11,823 bases of DNA from Bremia lactucae (GCF_004359215.1 NC_090610.1:13853477-13865299); one strand, 5' to 3'. Numbered from the stretch's first letter, positions 1 to 6,807 are shown. Notes: generated by a model not told the origin, from the sequence alone. Numbers and translations are program-made.

Positions 1-20
1 TGAAGCAAAAGTCAAAAGCA

Positions 21-91
21 GCCCCCAGGCGGGATTGAACCACCGACCTTTCGCTTACGAAGCGAGTGCTCTGCCACTGAGCTATAGGGGC
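21..91 (-). tRNA. tRNA-Thr (anticodon CGT), copy 1
   Basis: Read on the minus strand this is a 71-nt cloverleaf. The acceptor GCCCCTA pairs with TGGGGGC (one G-T), the D-stem is GCTC/GAGC, the anticodon loop TTCGTAA gives CGT (reads ACG, threonine), and the T-arm is GGTGG-TTCAATC-CCGCC. The outermost anticodon-stem pair is a C-A mismatch in every copy. The sense-strand TTTT terminator is the AAAA at 14-17. The D-loop is AGTGGCA, whereas the inverted copy has AGTGGTA. No intron is present. It is divergent from tRNA-Trp at 263, sharing a 171-bp upstream region. Confidence 0.93.
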
Positions 92-262
92 ACAAGTTAA
101 AACAGGGTTGCTAAATTATAAACACAACATAGAAACATGGTTTAGGGACAGCCACAACACAGAGTATTACCCTCCACAAGAGCTACCTCAGGTAGCCGAA
201 TTCAATAAGAGCGATCGCAAATCCGATGATTCTATAAGTATGACTTTCTTTCAAGTCAGGGC
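92..262. promoter_or_regulatory. Shared upstream region between divergent tRNA-Thr and tRNA-Trp
   Basis: This 171-bp spacer is the 5' flank of both tRNA genes. It contains a 7-bp inverted repeat, GCTACCT-C-AGGTAGC (182-196), and the 8-bp palindrome GCGATCGC (211-218). Both are kept in every unit, direct and inverted, although bases around them have changed. No protein-binding role can be assigned from sequence. tRNA promoters are normally internal, so any function of these motifs is a guess. Confidence 0.35.
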
Positions 263-333
263 GGGGGAATAGCTCAGTGGTAGAGCGCTGGATTCCAGAC
301 CAAGCGGTCGGGGGTTCGATCCCCTCTTCCCTC
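263..333 (+). tRNA. tRNA-Trp (anticodon CCA), copy 1, weakened anticodon stem
   Basis: This is a 71-nt cloverleaf. The acceptor GGGGGAA pairs with TTCCCTC (one G-T), the D-stem is GCTC/GAGC, the anticodon loop TTCCAGA gives CCA (tryptophan, UGG), and the T-arm is GGGGG-TTCGATC-CCCTC. A TTTT terminator lies at 344-347. The 3' side of the anticodon stem is CCAAG, giving a G29-A41 mismatch, while the inverted copies have CCCAG. An A31-C39 mismatch is common to all copies. This copy therefore has two mismatches in five pairs and may fold poorly. Confidence 0.88.
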
Positions 334-478
334 AAGTCAACAGTTTTGCCAGTACGTCTATCACTCCTCCACAGGAGAGCTGTACAAGATTAGGCATCAT
401 CGCTGTCGTCTCCTGCGCGAGTTTCCTCACTGTGCGACCGTTTCATCAGACTAGTCGCCCAATTACAGGTGTGAAATG

Positions 479-586
479 AAAAGTGCGATACTTCTCGTTT
501 TATGCGTGTCATCCTTGCGCAGGGGCCATGCTAATTTTCTCTGTATCGTTCCAATTTTTACGGATGACCACCGAAGTGGTTCCTAC
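479..586 (-). ncRNA. U6: U6 spliceosomal snRNA, copy 1, base change beside ACAGAGA
   Basis: On the minus strand this 108-nt gene, close to the 107 nt of human U6, starts with a 5' hairpin capped by TTCG. It then carries TTGGAACGATACAGAGA, the AGC triad, GGCCCCTGCGCAAGGATG and ACACGC, and ends in TTTT (479-482). U6 pairs with the 5' splice site through ACAGAGA (538-544) and with U2 and U4, and forms the spliceosome active site. Position 536 makes the sense read ACAGAGAAAATTAGC where other copies have ACAGAGAAGATTAGC. The changed G lies in the segment expected to pair with U2 (helix Ia). The copy may be transcribed, but its function is doubtful. Confidence 0.95.
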
Positions 587-605
587 CCTATTTCTATTTT
601 CCGCC

Positions 606-656
606 TATATATATGATTCTTTGACGACTCATCCATAACTACTTTCGTAGGATGAG
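606..656 (-). promoter_or_regulatory. U6 copy 1 upstream promoter: TATA box and inverted repeat
   Basis: A TATATATAT run (606-614) ends 20 bp before the U6 5' end, the usual place for the TATA box of external (type 3) Pol III promoters. Further upstream the 7-bp inverted repeat CTCATCC (628-634) and GGATGAG (650-656) sits about 42-70 bp before the start. That is where plants and animals carry a USE or PSE. The TATA call is strong. Treating the inverted repeat as a proximal element is inference from position and from its survival in most copies. Confidence 0.7.
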
Positions 657-777
657 GCCGTACCCCAAGCAGCATTCCAGCTGTACACCAACGCGGACGC
701 ACGCTCCTTTCGATTCCTAACAGCCCTGCAAAGCGAACATTAAGGACTTTATAAAGCGGCATATCACAGCAGAAATC

Positions 778-857
778 GACAGCTGTGAGATTCGAACTCA
801 CGCGGGTTACCCCATTAACTTAGCAGGCTAACGCCTTAACCACTCGGCCAAGCTGTC
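778..857 (-). tRNA. tRNA-Ser (anticodon GCT), copy 1, no T4 terminator
   Basis: This is an 80-nt type II tRNA on the minus strand. The acceptor is a perfect GACAGCT/AGCTGTC, the D-loop keeps GG, the anticodon loop CTGCTAA gives GCT (822-824; serine AGC/AGU), and there is a long variable arm and the T-arm TGAG-TTCGAAT-CTCA. The other two Ser copies are followed by GTTTTC, but here the sense 3' flank is GATTTC, so the T4 terminator is gone. No other sense-strand TTTT occurs before the end of the downstream U6 gene. Transcription could therefore run from Ser into U6. Confidence 0.93.
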
Positions 858-1446
858 TTTAATCAATCTTTTTCAACAGCAAGCATCAACAAATACTACG
901 AACCAGACCAAATATAGCATGCGAGCATACGAGGCAATATATTTTTCTCTTGCTTACATTTGCCTAGCTCGCAAAGCCAAATCGACATAAACGTACGTTG
1001 TTCCACCGGCTATAGCGAATTCTCGCCTTTACAAGCGCATTTGATGCACGCAAACTTATTGGTCTTGTAAACTCTGATCGCATGGTACCCTTGTACAAAA
1101 GCAGCGTAGGATAATAAGGATGAACGAATAGCGCAATAAATGACGCGAGTTGCTAGATGAATATTCTGCGGCGGGTGTTGGTACTTCGAAAATTTTACGA
1201 TACGCATCGTGACTGTGCGCGGTACTATGTACTAACGTCATCTTGCGTGTGTTGTCAAGATGACATCGACATAAAATGTAGCCAGCCCCAACGAAAGTAC
1301 AGCGTCGTATTCTCCGATGCAACAAGAGCGTGGTGTAATGAACGTACAATTATCTCGTATTGATGATAGTAAGCATAATTCAAAAAGAGTGATTATAGGA
1401 CCCCCCAATCAAAAATTGACCAGATGTGAAGCAAAAGTCAAAAGCA
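858..1446. other. Gene-free spacer of the array unit
   Basis: About 590 bp lie between tRNA-Ser and the next tRNA-Thr, and equivalents occur at 7432-8023 and 9616-10203 (inverted). The spacer is well conserved between copies. Short open frames run across it but shift between copies, so I see no protein gene. A perfect 9-bp hairpin lies at 1237-1264 (GTCATCTTG, 10-nt loop, CAAGATGAC). I could not match the spacer to any RNA family. Confidence 0.6.
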
Positions 1447-1517
1447 GCCCCCAGGCGGGATTGAACCACCGACCTTTCGCTTACGAAGCGAGTGCTCTGC
1501 TACCGAGCTATAGGGGC
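1447..1517 (-). tRNA. tRNA-Thr (CGT), copy 2, D-loop decayed, SINE at its 5' end
   Basis: The gene is full length, with an intact anticodon loop TTCGTAA, T-arm and acceptor. Its D-loop is GGTAGCA instead of AGTGGCA, which replaces the near-invariant A14 and G18. A SINE sits one base upstream of its 5' end. The target duplication covers the first 13 bases of the tRNA, so the gene body was restored while its native 5' flank moved beyond 1800. The A box is damaged, so this is probably a pseudogene. Confidence 0.82.
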
Positions 1518-1518
1518 A

Positions 1519-1796
1519 GGGGTCCCACCCTGGTGTAGTGGCTAAGCATCGACTTGGTGACCTAAAGGACACGGGTTCGATTCCCGCACCAACCACAATA
1601 TTGAAATGGAACAGCCTTTCCGATACCCTTGGGACCCCGGGTATCGTTAAGCACAGATAAGCCCTCGGGCTAGAATAAAAATCAGAATAAAAAACTGACA
1701 AGAAAAATCAGATTAAAAAGGATGAGTTGTAGAATATCTTAGCCAAAGCCGAGTAGGTATAGGTTGTGTAAACGATAAATATACAATCGACTTTCA
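1519..1796 (+). mobile_element. tRNA-derived SINE with target-site duplication
   Basis: An insertion of about 280 bp that is absent from the other units. The head is tRNA-like, with A box TGGTGTAGTGG (1531-1541) and B box GGTTCGATTCC (1574-1584), 43 bp apart as in Pol III tRNA promoters. The cloverleaf is incomplete because the 5' bases do not pair with the 3' acceptor side, so it is not a tRNA gene. A tRNA-unrelated body with A-rich stretches follows. It is flanked by GAGCTATAGGGGCA at 1505-1518 and 1800-1813, extending to 17 bp with one mismatch. It has no coding capacity, so mobilisation would depend on a LINE. SINEs are known in Phytophthora; which family this is needs a search. Confidence 0.82.
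1621..1671 (+). other. Hairpins in the SINE body
   Basis: CGATACCC (1621-1628) and GGGTATCG (1639-1646) form a perfect 8-bp stem with a 10-nt loop. AGCCC-TC-GGGCT follows at 1660-1671. The loop of the first hairpin contains TGGGACCCC (1630-1638), the exact reverse complement of the SINE 5' end GGGGTCCCA (1519-1527). Confidence 0.6.
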
Positions 1797-1983
1797 ACTG
1801 AGCTATAGGGGCACAAGTTAAAACAGGGTTGCTAAATTATAAACACAACATAGAAACATGGTTTAGGGACAGCCACAACACAGAGTAATACCCTCCACAA
1901 GAGCTACCTCAGGTAGCCGAATTCAATAAGAGCGATCGCAAATCCGATAATTCTATAAGTATGACTTTCTTTCAAGTCAGGGC

Positions 1984-2054
1984 GGGGGAATAGCTCAGTG
2001 GTAGAGCGCTGGATTCCAGACCAAGCGATCGGGGGTTCGATCCCCTCTTCCCTC
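1984..2054 (+). tRNA. tRNA-Trp (CCA), copy 2, weakened anticodon stem
   Basis: This 71-nt copy has the same acceptor, D-arm, anticodon loop TTCCAGA and T-arm as copy 1. It shares the CCAAG anticodon strand (G29-A41 mismatch) and adds a G-to-A change in the variable loop (CGATC for CGGTC). A TTTT terminator lies at 2065-2068. It is divergent from the split Thr locus and convergent with U6 copy 2. Confidence 0.86.
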
Positions 2055-2199
2055 AAGTCAACAATTTTGCCAGAACGTCTATCACTCCTCCACAGGAGAG
2101 CTGTACAAGATTAGGCATCATCGCTGTCGTCTCCTGCGCGAGTTTCCTCGCTGTGCGACCGTTTCATCAGACTAGTCGCCCAATTACAGGTGTGAAATG

Positions 2200-2307
2200 A
2201 AAAGTGCGATACTTCTCAATTTATGCGTGTCATCCTTGCGCAGGGGCCATGCTAATCTTCTCTGTGTCGTTCCAATTTTTACGGATGACCACCGAAGTGG
2301 TTCCTAC
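2200..2307 (-). ncRNA. U6: U6 snRNA, copy 2, shortened promoter spacing
   Basis: This 108-nt copy has the 5' TTCG hairpin, ACAGAGAAGATTAGC, the 3' stem-loop region and a TTTT terminator (2200-2203). The base just before ACAGAGA is C where other copies have T (ACGACACAGAGA). The distance between TATA box and gene start is 12 bp shorter than in the other three copies. An intact coding body behind a mis-spaced promoter suggests reduced or shifted transcription. A copia element is inserted 69 bp upstream. Confidence 0.93.
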
Positions 2308-2314
2308 CCCCGCC

Positions 2315-2366
2315 TATATATATGATTCTTTGACGACTCCTCCATAAGTATTTTCTTAGGATGAGA
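2315..2366 (-). promoter_or_regulatory. U6 copy 2 promoter with 12-bp deletion between TATA and start
   Basis: The TATA run (2315-2323) ends only 8 bp from the U6 5' end, versus 20 bp in the other copies. The missing stretch is the pyrimidine-rich TATTTCTATTTT. The upstream inverted repeat is also damaged: GGATGAG (2360-2366) is kept but its partner reads CTCCTCC. Type 3 Pol III promoters depend on fixed spacing, so the start would probably shift into the U6 body. Confidence 0.65.
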
Positions 2367-2376
2367 CCGTACCCCA

Positions 2377-2802
2377 TGTTGAAGATTGATGTGTTCATCG
2401 AAAATGTTGCGCTTTATGCATATGCGTGTATAAGGGATCCTATGACAAGAATTTACGGAGAATTTGAGTGTGGAAAATATCGTGTGTTGTGGCTCAGTCG
2501 GGTAATGCATGGCGGTGCGTCCCACTGGTCACCGGTTCCATACCCGGTAACGATAAAAAGTAAAACCTTCGGGAACTGGTGTTTGGGGGTTCACCAGCAC
2601 TTTTCCGCCAGACAGTGACGTCCCCCATTTATAATAGTCCACATATGTGGGAAAGGGGGCGCAGCGAGCGATAGGAAAGAATTAACGGTAGGATAAAGTT
2701 AACGGTAAGATTGAGATAAACTCAAAAATATAACTTACTTTCCGGTTTGCAATCTCGACTGTAAGCCCATCTTCAAGCTCATAGCGTTAACGTAAATCAA
2801 CA
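2377..2802 (+). repeat. 5' LTR of the copia element
   Basis: It begins TGTTGAAG, ends AAATCAACA, and has terminal inverted repeat TGTTGA/TCAACA. It contains a tRNA-like segment with A box TGGCTCAGTCGG (2490-2501) and a B box damaged by one change (GGTTCCATACC, 2534-2544). It also carries the palindrome CCACATATGTGG and a 17-bp motif starting TTAACGGTAGG (2682-2698) with a degenerate second copy after it. Confidence 0.95.
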
Positions 2803-2816
2803 GGTTATGAGCCCAA
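2803..2816 (+). other. Primer binding site matching the anticodon arm of initiator tRNA-Met
   Basis: The bases directly after the LTR, GGTTATGAGCCC, are complementary to GGGCTCATAACC. That is the anticodon stem-loop of eukaryotic initiator tRNA-Met, with CAT as anticodon. Drosophila copia and its relatives prime from such a cleaved half-tRNA rather than from the tRNA 3' end. The same site follows the LTR at 11472. The initiator tRNA of this organism is not in the window, so the exact match length is unknown. Confidence 0.8.
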
Positions 2817-3805
2817 GCAACGACTCCGGCTTCAAGATTGAGCCTTTTGACGGCTCAAACTACGAGCTATGGAGCTACAAGATGAAGATGTACCTCATGT
2901 CCAAGGGGTTGTGGGGAGCTGTCTCCGGTGTAGACGCTCCGAATGCAGTAAAGGAGCAGCAAGCGCACGTCGCGATCGCGCTGAATCTGAGTGACGCGCA
3001 GTTGATGCACATTATCGACGCGACGACGGCGAGAGAGGCGTGGGGAAGGCTGGCGAAGTTTCATCGCACGCAAGACATGGCGATTCGACTTTGGCTTAAG
3101 GAGAAGTTTGCGTCGTTTAAGTATACAGCTTCAAGCATCAGTGGTCACGTGACAGAGCTTGAAGACCTAGTCATGAAGATGAATAGCGCCAACTGCGGGC
3201 CAAGTGAAGAGGACGTATGTGCGGTGATGCTGAGGAGTCTGCCTGCAAGCTACGAGAGCTTAGTGCAGGCGTTTCGCATGTCGGTGTCAAGTTTTAATTT
3301 CAGCGGCCTCGTGAGCAAGTTGATTGCTGAGGAAGTGCGGCACAAGGACACGGCACGTGTAGAAGAAGCAACGGCTCTTTACACAAGCAAGAGACACGGC
3401 AAACAGCACCCGAAGATACAGCAAGAACGGCGTGCTAAGAAACCTTCAGGAGCGTGTTATAACTGTGGCAAGGTCGGCCACTATGCTAGGGATTGCCGTT
3501 CAAGTCGTGGACCAAGAGATACACGAGAAGGAGGACACGAACACTCCAACGTCGCATTTAATGCAAGCGAAGGGTCCGTCAGCGACTGCTGGGTTATGGA
3601 CAGTGGCGCATCTGCACACAGGTGCAAGGGCCGGGAAGCTTTTGTGGAGTATGAGGAAGTGTGCCAGGCGCGCAGTATATCAAGCGCGAAGAGTAATGTG
3701 AAGCTCAAGGTCATCGGTCACGGAACGGTGAAGCTGCGCGTTTGGACCGGACATGATTGGGTCGACGCTCGCCTCGAAAACACTCTCCATGTCGAAGATC
3801 TGTAA
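2807..3805 (+). CDS. Copia gag and protease, cut short by a nonsense stop
   Basis: 332 residues. The N-terminal part is the copia-type gag (capsid) domain, with the typical opening FDGSNYELW near residues 14-22. A CCHC zinc knuckle follows at C217, C220, H225, C230, which binds RNA. The aspartic protease active site DSGA is at residues 265-268 and would cleave the polyprotein. The first in-frame ATG lies inside the primer binding site, four bases after the LTR, and the gag motifs begin a few residues later, so this start is credible. The TAA at 3803-3805 falls inside a conserved segment that continues in the same frame into the integrase region. It is therefore a nonsense mutation in a once continuous polyprotein rather than the natural end. 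Confidence 0.93.
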   Translation: MSPSNDSGFKIEPFDGSNYELWSYKMKMYLMSKGLWGAVSGVDAPNAVKEQQAHVAIALNLSDAQLMHIIDATTAREAWGRLAKFHRTQDMAIRLWLKEKFASFKYTASSISGHVTELEDLVMKMNSANCGPSEEDVCAVMLRSLPASYESLVQAFRMSVSSFNFSGLVSKLIAEEVRHKDTARVEEATALYTSKRHGKQHPKIQQERRAKKPSGACYNCGKVGHYARDCRSSRGPRDTREGGHEHSNVAFNASEGSVSDCWVMDSGASAHRCKGREAFVEYEEVCQARSISSAKSNVKLKVIGHGTVKLRVWTGHDWVDARLENTLHVEDL

Positions 3806-4861
3806 AAGAACTTATTCTCGCTTACGGCTGCATCAGCGCGAGGAATGCGCAACGAGTATGTCGTGAAGCGGGGCGGGACATCAGTTGCCACTGGAAGGAA
3901 GCAGGGCTTCCTGATGTACCTCAACGTTGAGGCTGGTGCGGAGTGTCACGTAGCCGCGTACGAGAGCGAGCTATGGCACAGAAGACTGGGCCACGCATCG
4001 TACGGCACAATTAATGATATGGTCAAGGACGGAAGGATCAAAGGCGCGGAAATGAAGACCGACGTCGTGTGTGACATATGCGCAACGTCCAAGCAAGTAC
4101 GCAAGTCATTCAAGTCAAGCGAAGAAGACAAAGGACTCAGGGAGGGTGCACGTTTTGACGGTATCGTATGCTCCGACGTGCTTGAACCAATCACTCCAGC
4201 TTCACGATCCGGCTTTAAGTACATTGTGAGCTTCATCATGATGAAGAACCGGTACGTGACGGTTTATCCGTTGCGAAAGAAGAGTGAAGTAATGAGCGCG
4301 TTCACAAGATTTTACCGGGAGATCAAGATAGTGTCTGGGACTAAGATCAAGGTCATTCGAAGTGACAACGGTGGCGAGTACCGAAACGCAGCAATGGACA
4401 GATTCTGCAAAGAGAAGTTCATCAAGCAAGAGTTCACAGTTCCATATAATCCTGAGCAGAACGGCATGGCAGAGCGCATGAATCGAATTCTGGTAGAGAT
4501 GACGCGCTGCATGCTTAAGGACAGCGGTCTCGACAAGTCTTACTGGTGCGAAGCTTTAATGACAGCAGCAGAGATTCGGAACGTGGTTCCAAACTCGTCG
4601 AAAAAGAAGTCAAGTCCGTACGAGATGTTGTTCAAGCGAAAGCCGCGCATTGATCACATGCGCGTGATTGGTTCGCAATGCTACGCGCATGTTACAAAGG
4701 AGAAACGAAAGAAGCTGGACGATTCGGGCGTAAAATGTTATTTTCTTGGCTATGCAAAGGATCACAAGGCGTATCGACTACTTAACGCGGATGACGGCTC
4801 TATCATAATTTCAAGAAGCGTGTCATTTTTTTTGCCGAGCATTCCATTTCGAAAGCAATGA
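3806..4861 (+). pseudogene. Copia integrase segment of the broken polyprotein
   Basis: It is in the same frame as gag-protease, immediately after the TAA. The first internal ATG is at 3845, but this part was originally read through. The pre-integrase zinc-binding region has the HHCC pattern (WHRRLGH, then CDIC). The catalytic core has aspartates at codons 4175 (CSDV) and 4364 (SDNGGEY) and glutamate at codon 4472 (NGMAER). The last two are 35 residues apart, the D,D(35)E signature. Integrase inserts the cDNA into the genome. The frame fails after a run of eight T (4826-4833): reading on gives a stop at 4859, while the sensible continuation is in another frame. One base has been lost or two gained in that run. 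Confidence 0.93.
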
Positions 4862-5340
4862 AAAGGGAAGACGAGCGAATTATCGACATCATTGATGATG
4901 ATGAAAATTTGGAGACGTCGACACTTAACGACAATGGTTTGGAGGTTCCAGCAAATGACGAAAATCTTCGGACTCCGCCACTTCGAGCTTGCCGTGACCC
5001 GATTTGTGGTAGCCAAAACGAGTCCAGTGTTCAAGGTCAGGTTCCCACTCGAGCATCAAGCACGCCCGGAAGAGACGGCGAAGAAGAGTGGATGATGCGA
5101 CCAACTCGAAAGAAGCGCGGTGTGGTGCGCTACGAACAAGAGTTTCCCAACTTACGTCGCGGTCACTTTAACTTGGACGATTTTGAAGGAGACGACTCGT
5201 TTTATTGCCTTGTTGCAGATTGTGATGGAGAAAAAGCTTCAAGCTACGAAGAAGTATTAAAGAGTAAGAACAAGAAGCATTGGCTGGAAGCGATGAAGAG
5301 TGAGATGCAGTCACTCACCGAGCATACACATGGGCGTTAG
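4858..5340 (+). pseudogene. Copia linker between integrase and reverse transcriptase
   Basis: This is a fragment in the next frame after the T-run frameshift, about 160 residues. It is acidic and low in complexity near the start (many D and E), then carries a basic RPTRKKR patch, and ends with the segment that precedes reverse transcriptase in copia proteins (a WLEAM-type motif). The ATG at 4858 is internal to the polyprotein and is not a real start. The frame is lost again at about 5322-5330, so the apparent stop at 5338 is a consequence of that shift. The linker has no enzymatic role known to me. Confidence 0.85.
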
Positions 5341-5521
5341 TGGACATGCCACCGAACGAGAAGGCTGTTGGCTGCAAGTGAGTATTTCGGATCAAGCGCG
5401 ATCCAAGTGAAAATATTGTCAAGTTCAAGGCACGATTAGTTGCGAAAGGATTTACACAGCGGCCTGGGATCGACTTCGTCGAGACGTTTGCGCCAGTGGC
5501 ACGCAAAGAGTCAATCAATAC
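5331..5521 (+). pseudogene. Copia reverse transcriptase N-terminal fragment with an in-frame stop
   Basis: It lies in a third frame and is too broken to appear as a long reading frame. It encodes the start of the RT_RVT2 domain, recognisable from [15 protein letters not shown], and [12 protein letters not shown] at 5379-5381 replaces the expected tryptophan of the GCKW motif, which a single G-to-A change would explain. At 5519-5521 one base appears to be missing and the reading moves to the frame of the following fragment. Confidence 0.88.
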
Positions 5522-6775
5522 GTGTTGGCAATTGCAGCAGTTGAAGACTTGGAGGCAGAAAACGTCGATGTTGATACCGCATTCCTGTATGGAGAAGTTG
5601 ATGAGGAGATCTACATGGACCAACCCGACGGTTTTGAAGATCAACAAAATCCGATGAAAAAGTGTTTGCTGCAGAAAGCGCTGTATGGAACCAAGCAAGC
5701 GGCGCGGCAGTGGAACAGCAAACTGAATCAGCATTTGGAGAACCAAGGATTCAAAAGCACTTCAGCAGATCTGTGTGTGTTTATTCGAGTGTCAAGCGGC
5801 GAATACAGCATCATTGTAATCTACGTGGACGACCTAATGCTGTTCGGCAAGACTAAGGAGCACATAACGAACATTAAACGTGCGCTTAAGCAAGAGCTCA
5901 GCATCAAAGAGCTTGGGGTTCTCAAGTACTGCTTAGGAATCGAGATTCACCGCAAGCGCGATAAACACTTGATCAAGATGAACCAGAAGGCATACATCAG
6001 GCGACTCTCGGAAAAGTATGGAATTGAGAATTGCAAGGACGTGCACACACCAGTGGACAACAACTCGAAACTGGTGAAGATGCCTGAAGAGGAAGCGTTT
6101 GTACCGAGATTTCCGTATCGCGAACTGGTGGGTGCATTAATGTACATAGCGACGTGTACAAGACCAGACATCGCGCATGCGGTTGGCGAAGTTGCCAAAT
6201 TCTGTGAGCGCTACGGGAAGTCACATTGGGTGGCGGCCAAGCGAATTCTCAAATACTTGAAGACAACTAAAGATATCAGCATTGTGTTTAGAGGCGTTAA
6301 CAAAGGAGAGCTTATTGGATTTGCAGACGCAAACTTGGCAGGCGACTTAGACACGCGGCGTTCAACGACAGGATACGTGTTCTTCCTGAACGGCGGCACG
6401 TTCTCATGGAATTCCAAGCGACAACCAACCGTTGCGACATCAAGCACGGAAGCAGAGTACATGAGTCTATACAGCTCAACTCAAGAGGCAGTCTGGCTTC
6501 GAAATCTGATAAAGGACTTGGAGTACAAGACTGATACGGCGACGACGATCTTTCAAGACAATCAAGGATGTATTGCGCTTGCCAAGAATCCTGTCTACCA
6601 TTCGCGCACGAAGCACATCGACATCAAGTTTCATTTCTTGCGTGAGAAGGTGGCGAGTGAGGTAATTGCAGTGGAGTACAAGCCAACTGAAGAAATGATC
6701 ACGGACGGGTTAACCAAGGCTCTTCCAAGAGACAAGCACACCAAGTTTATCATGGGACTCGTCACGGCAGCATAA
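5522..6775 (+). pseudogene. Copia reverse transcriptase and RNase H, C-terminal part of pol
   Basis: 417 codons of uninterrupted frame to the natural pol stop. The RT catalytic motif YVDD is at 5822-5833 and is preceded by [11 protein letters not shown] and LYGTKQAARQW, typical of copia. RNase H follows with GFADAN (aspartate codon 6326), RRSTTGYVF, TSSTEAEYM and HIDIKFHFLRE. These activities copy the element RNA into DNA and remove the template. There is no genuine start here: the piece began as the middle of the polyprotein and is detached by the upstream breaks. The same C-terminal end is seen in the second element at 11789-11823. Confidence 0.95.
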
Positions 6776-6798
6776 GGGCATCACTTCGAGTGCCCATC

Positions 6799-6807
6799 AA
6801 GGGAGAG
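6799..6807 (+). other. Polypurine tract
   Basis: AAGGGAGAG lies immediately before the 3' LTR, the expected place for plus-strand priming. The same sequence stands next to the LTR of the second element (11757-11765, opposite strand). Confidence 0.9.

Larger units (their letters stand above)
1..1426. repeat. Array unit 1 (direct orientation), tRNA-Thr/Trp/U6/Ser plus spacer
   Basis: The first bases of the window recur at 1427 and again at 8004, so this is one repeat period of 1426 bp. Gene order is tRNA-Thr (-), tRNA-Trp (+), U6 (-), tRNA-Ser (-), then a spacer of about 590 bp. All four genes are RNA polymerase III products. The unit is free of insertions and serves as the reference for the others. 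Confidence 0.93.

Noticed and set aside
263..333. Reading the tRNA-Trp genes as Gly (anticodon TCC)
   Set aside because: Counting from both ends of the 71-nt cloverleaf puts the loop at TTCCAGA, with T33 and anticodon CCA; the TCC register loses the stem.
1531..1591. A tRNA gene with B box at 1574
   Set aside because: The acceptor sides do not pair, the anticodon arm does not fold with normal lengths, and the whole block is bounded by a target duplication, so it is a SINE head.
583..1701. Short open frames across unit 1 and the start of unit 2
   Set aside because: They overlap tRNA or U6 genes or the spacer, and change length and frame between array copies.
1800..1813. A second tRNA-Thr fragment
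   Set aside because: It is the right-hand target duplication of the SINE insertion, not an independent gene remnant.
3803..3805. Programmed readthrough or separate gag and pol at the TAA
   Set aside because: The stop is inside a conserved segment after the protease and no frameshift or readthrough signal is evident; other breaks in the element make simple decay more likely.
5315..5746. Long antisense open frame in the copia RT region
   Set aside because: It is a shadow of the pol coding strand, whose motifs (YVDD, integrase D,D35E) fix the true direction.
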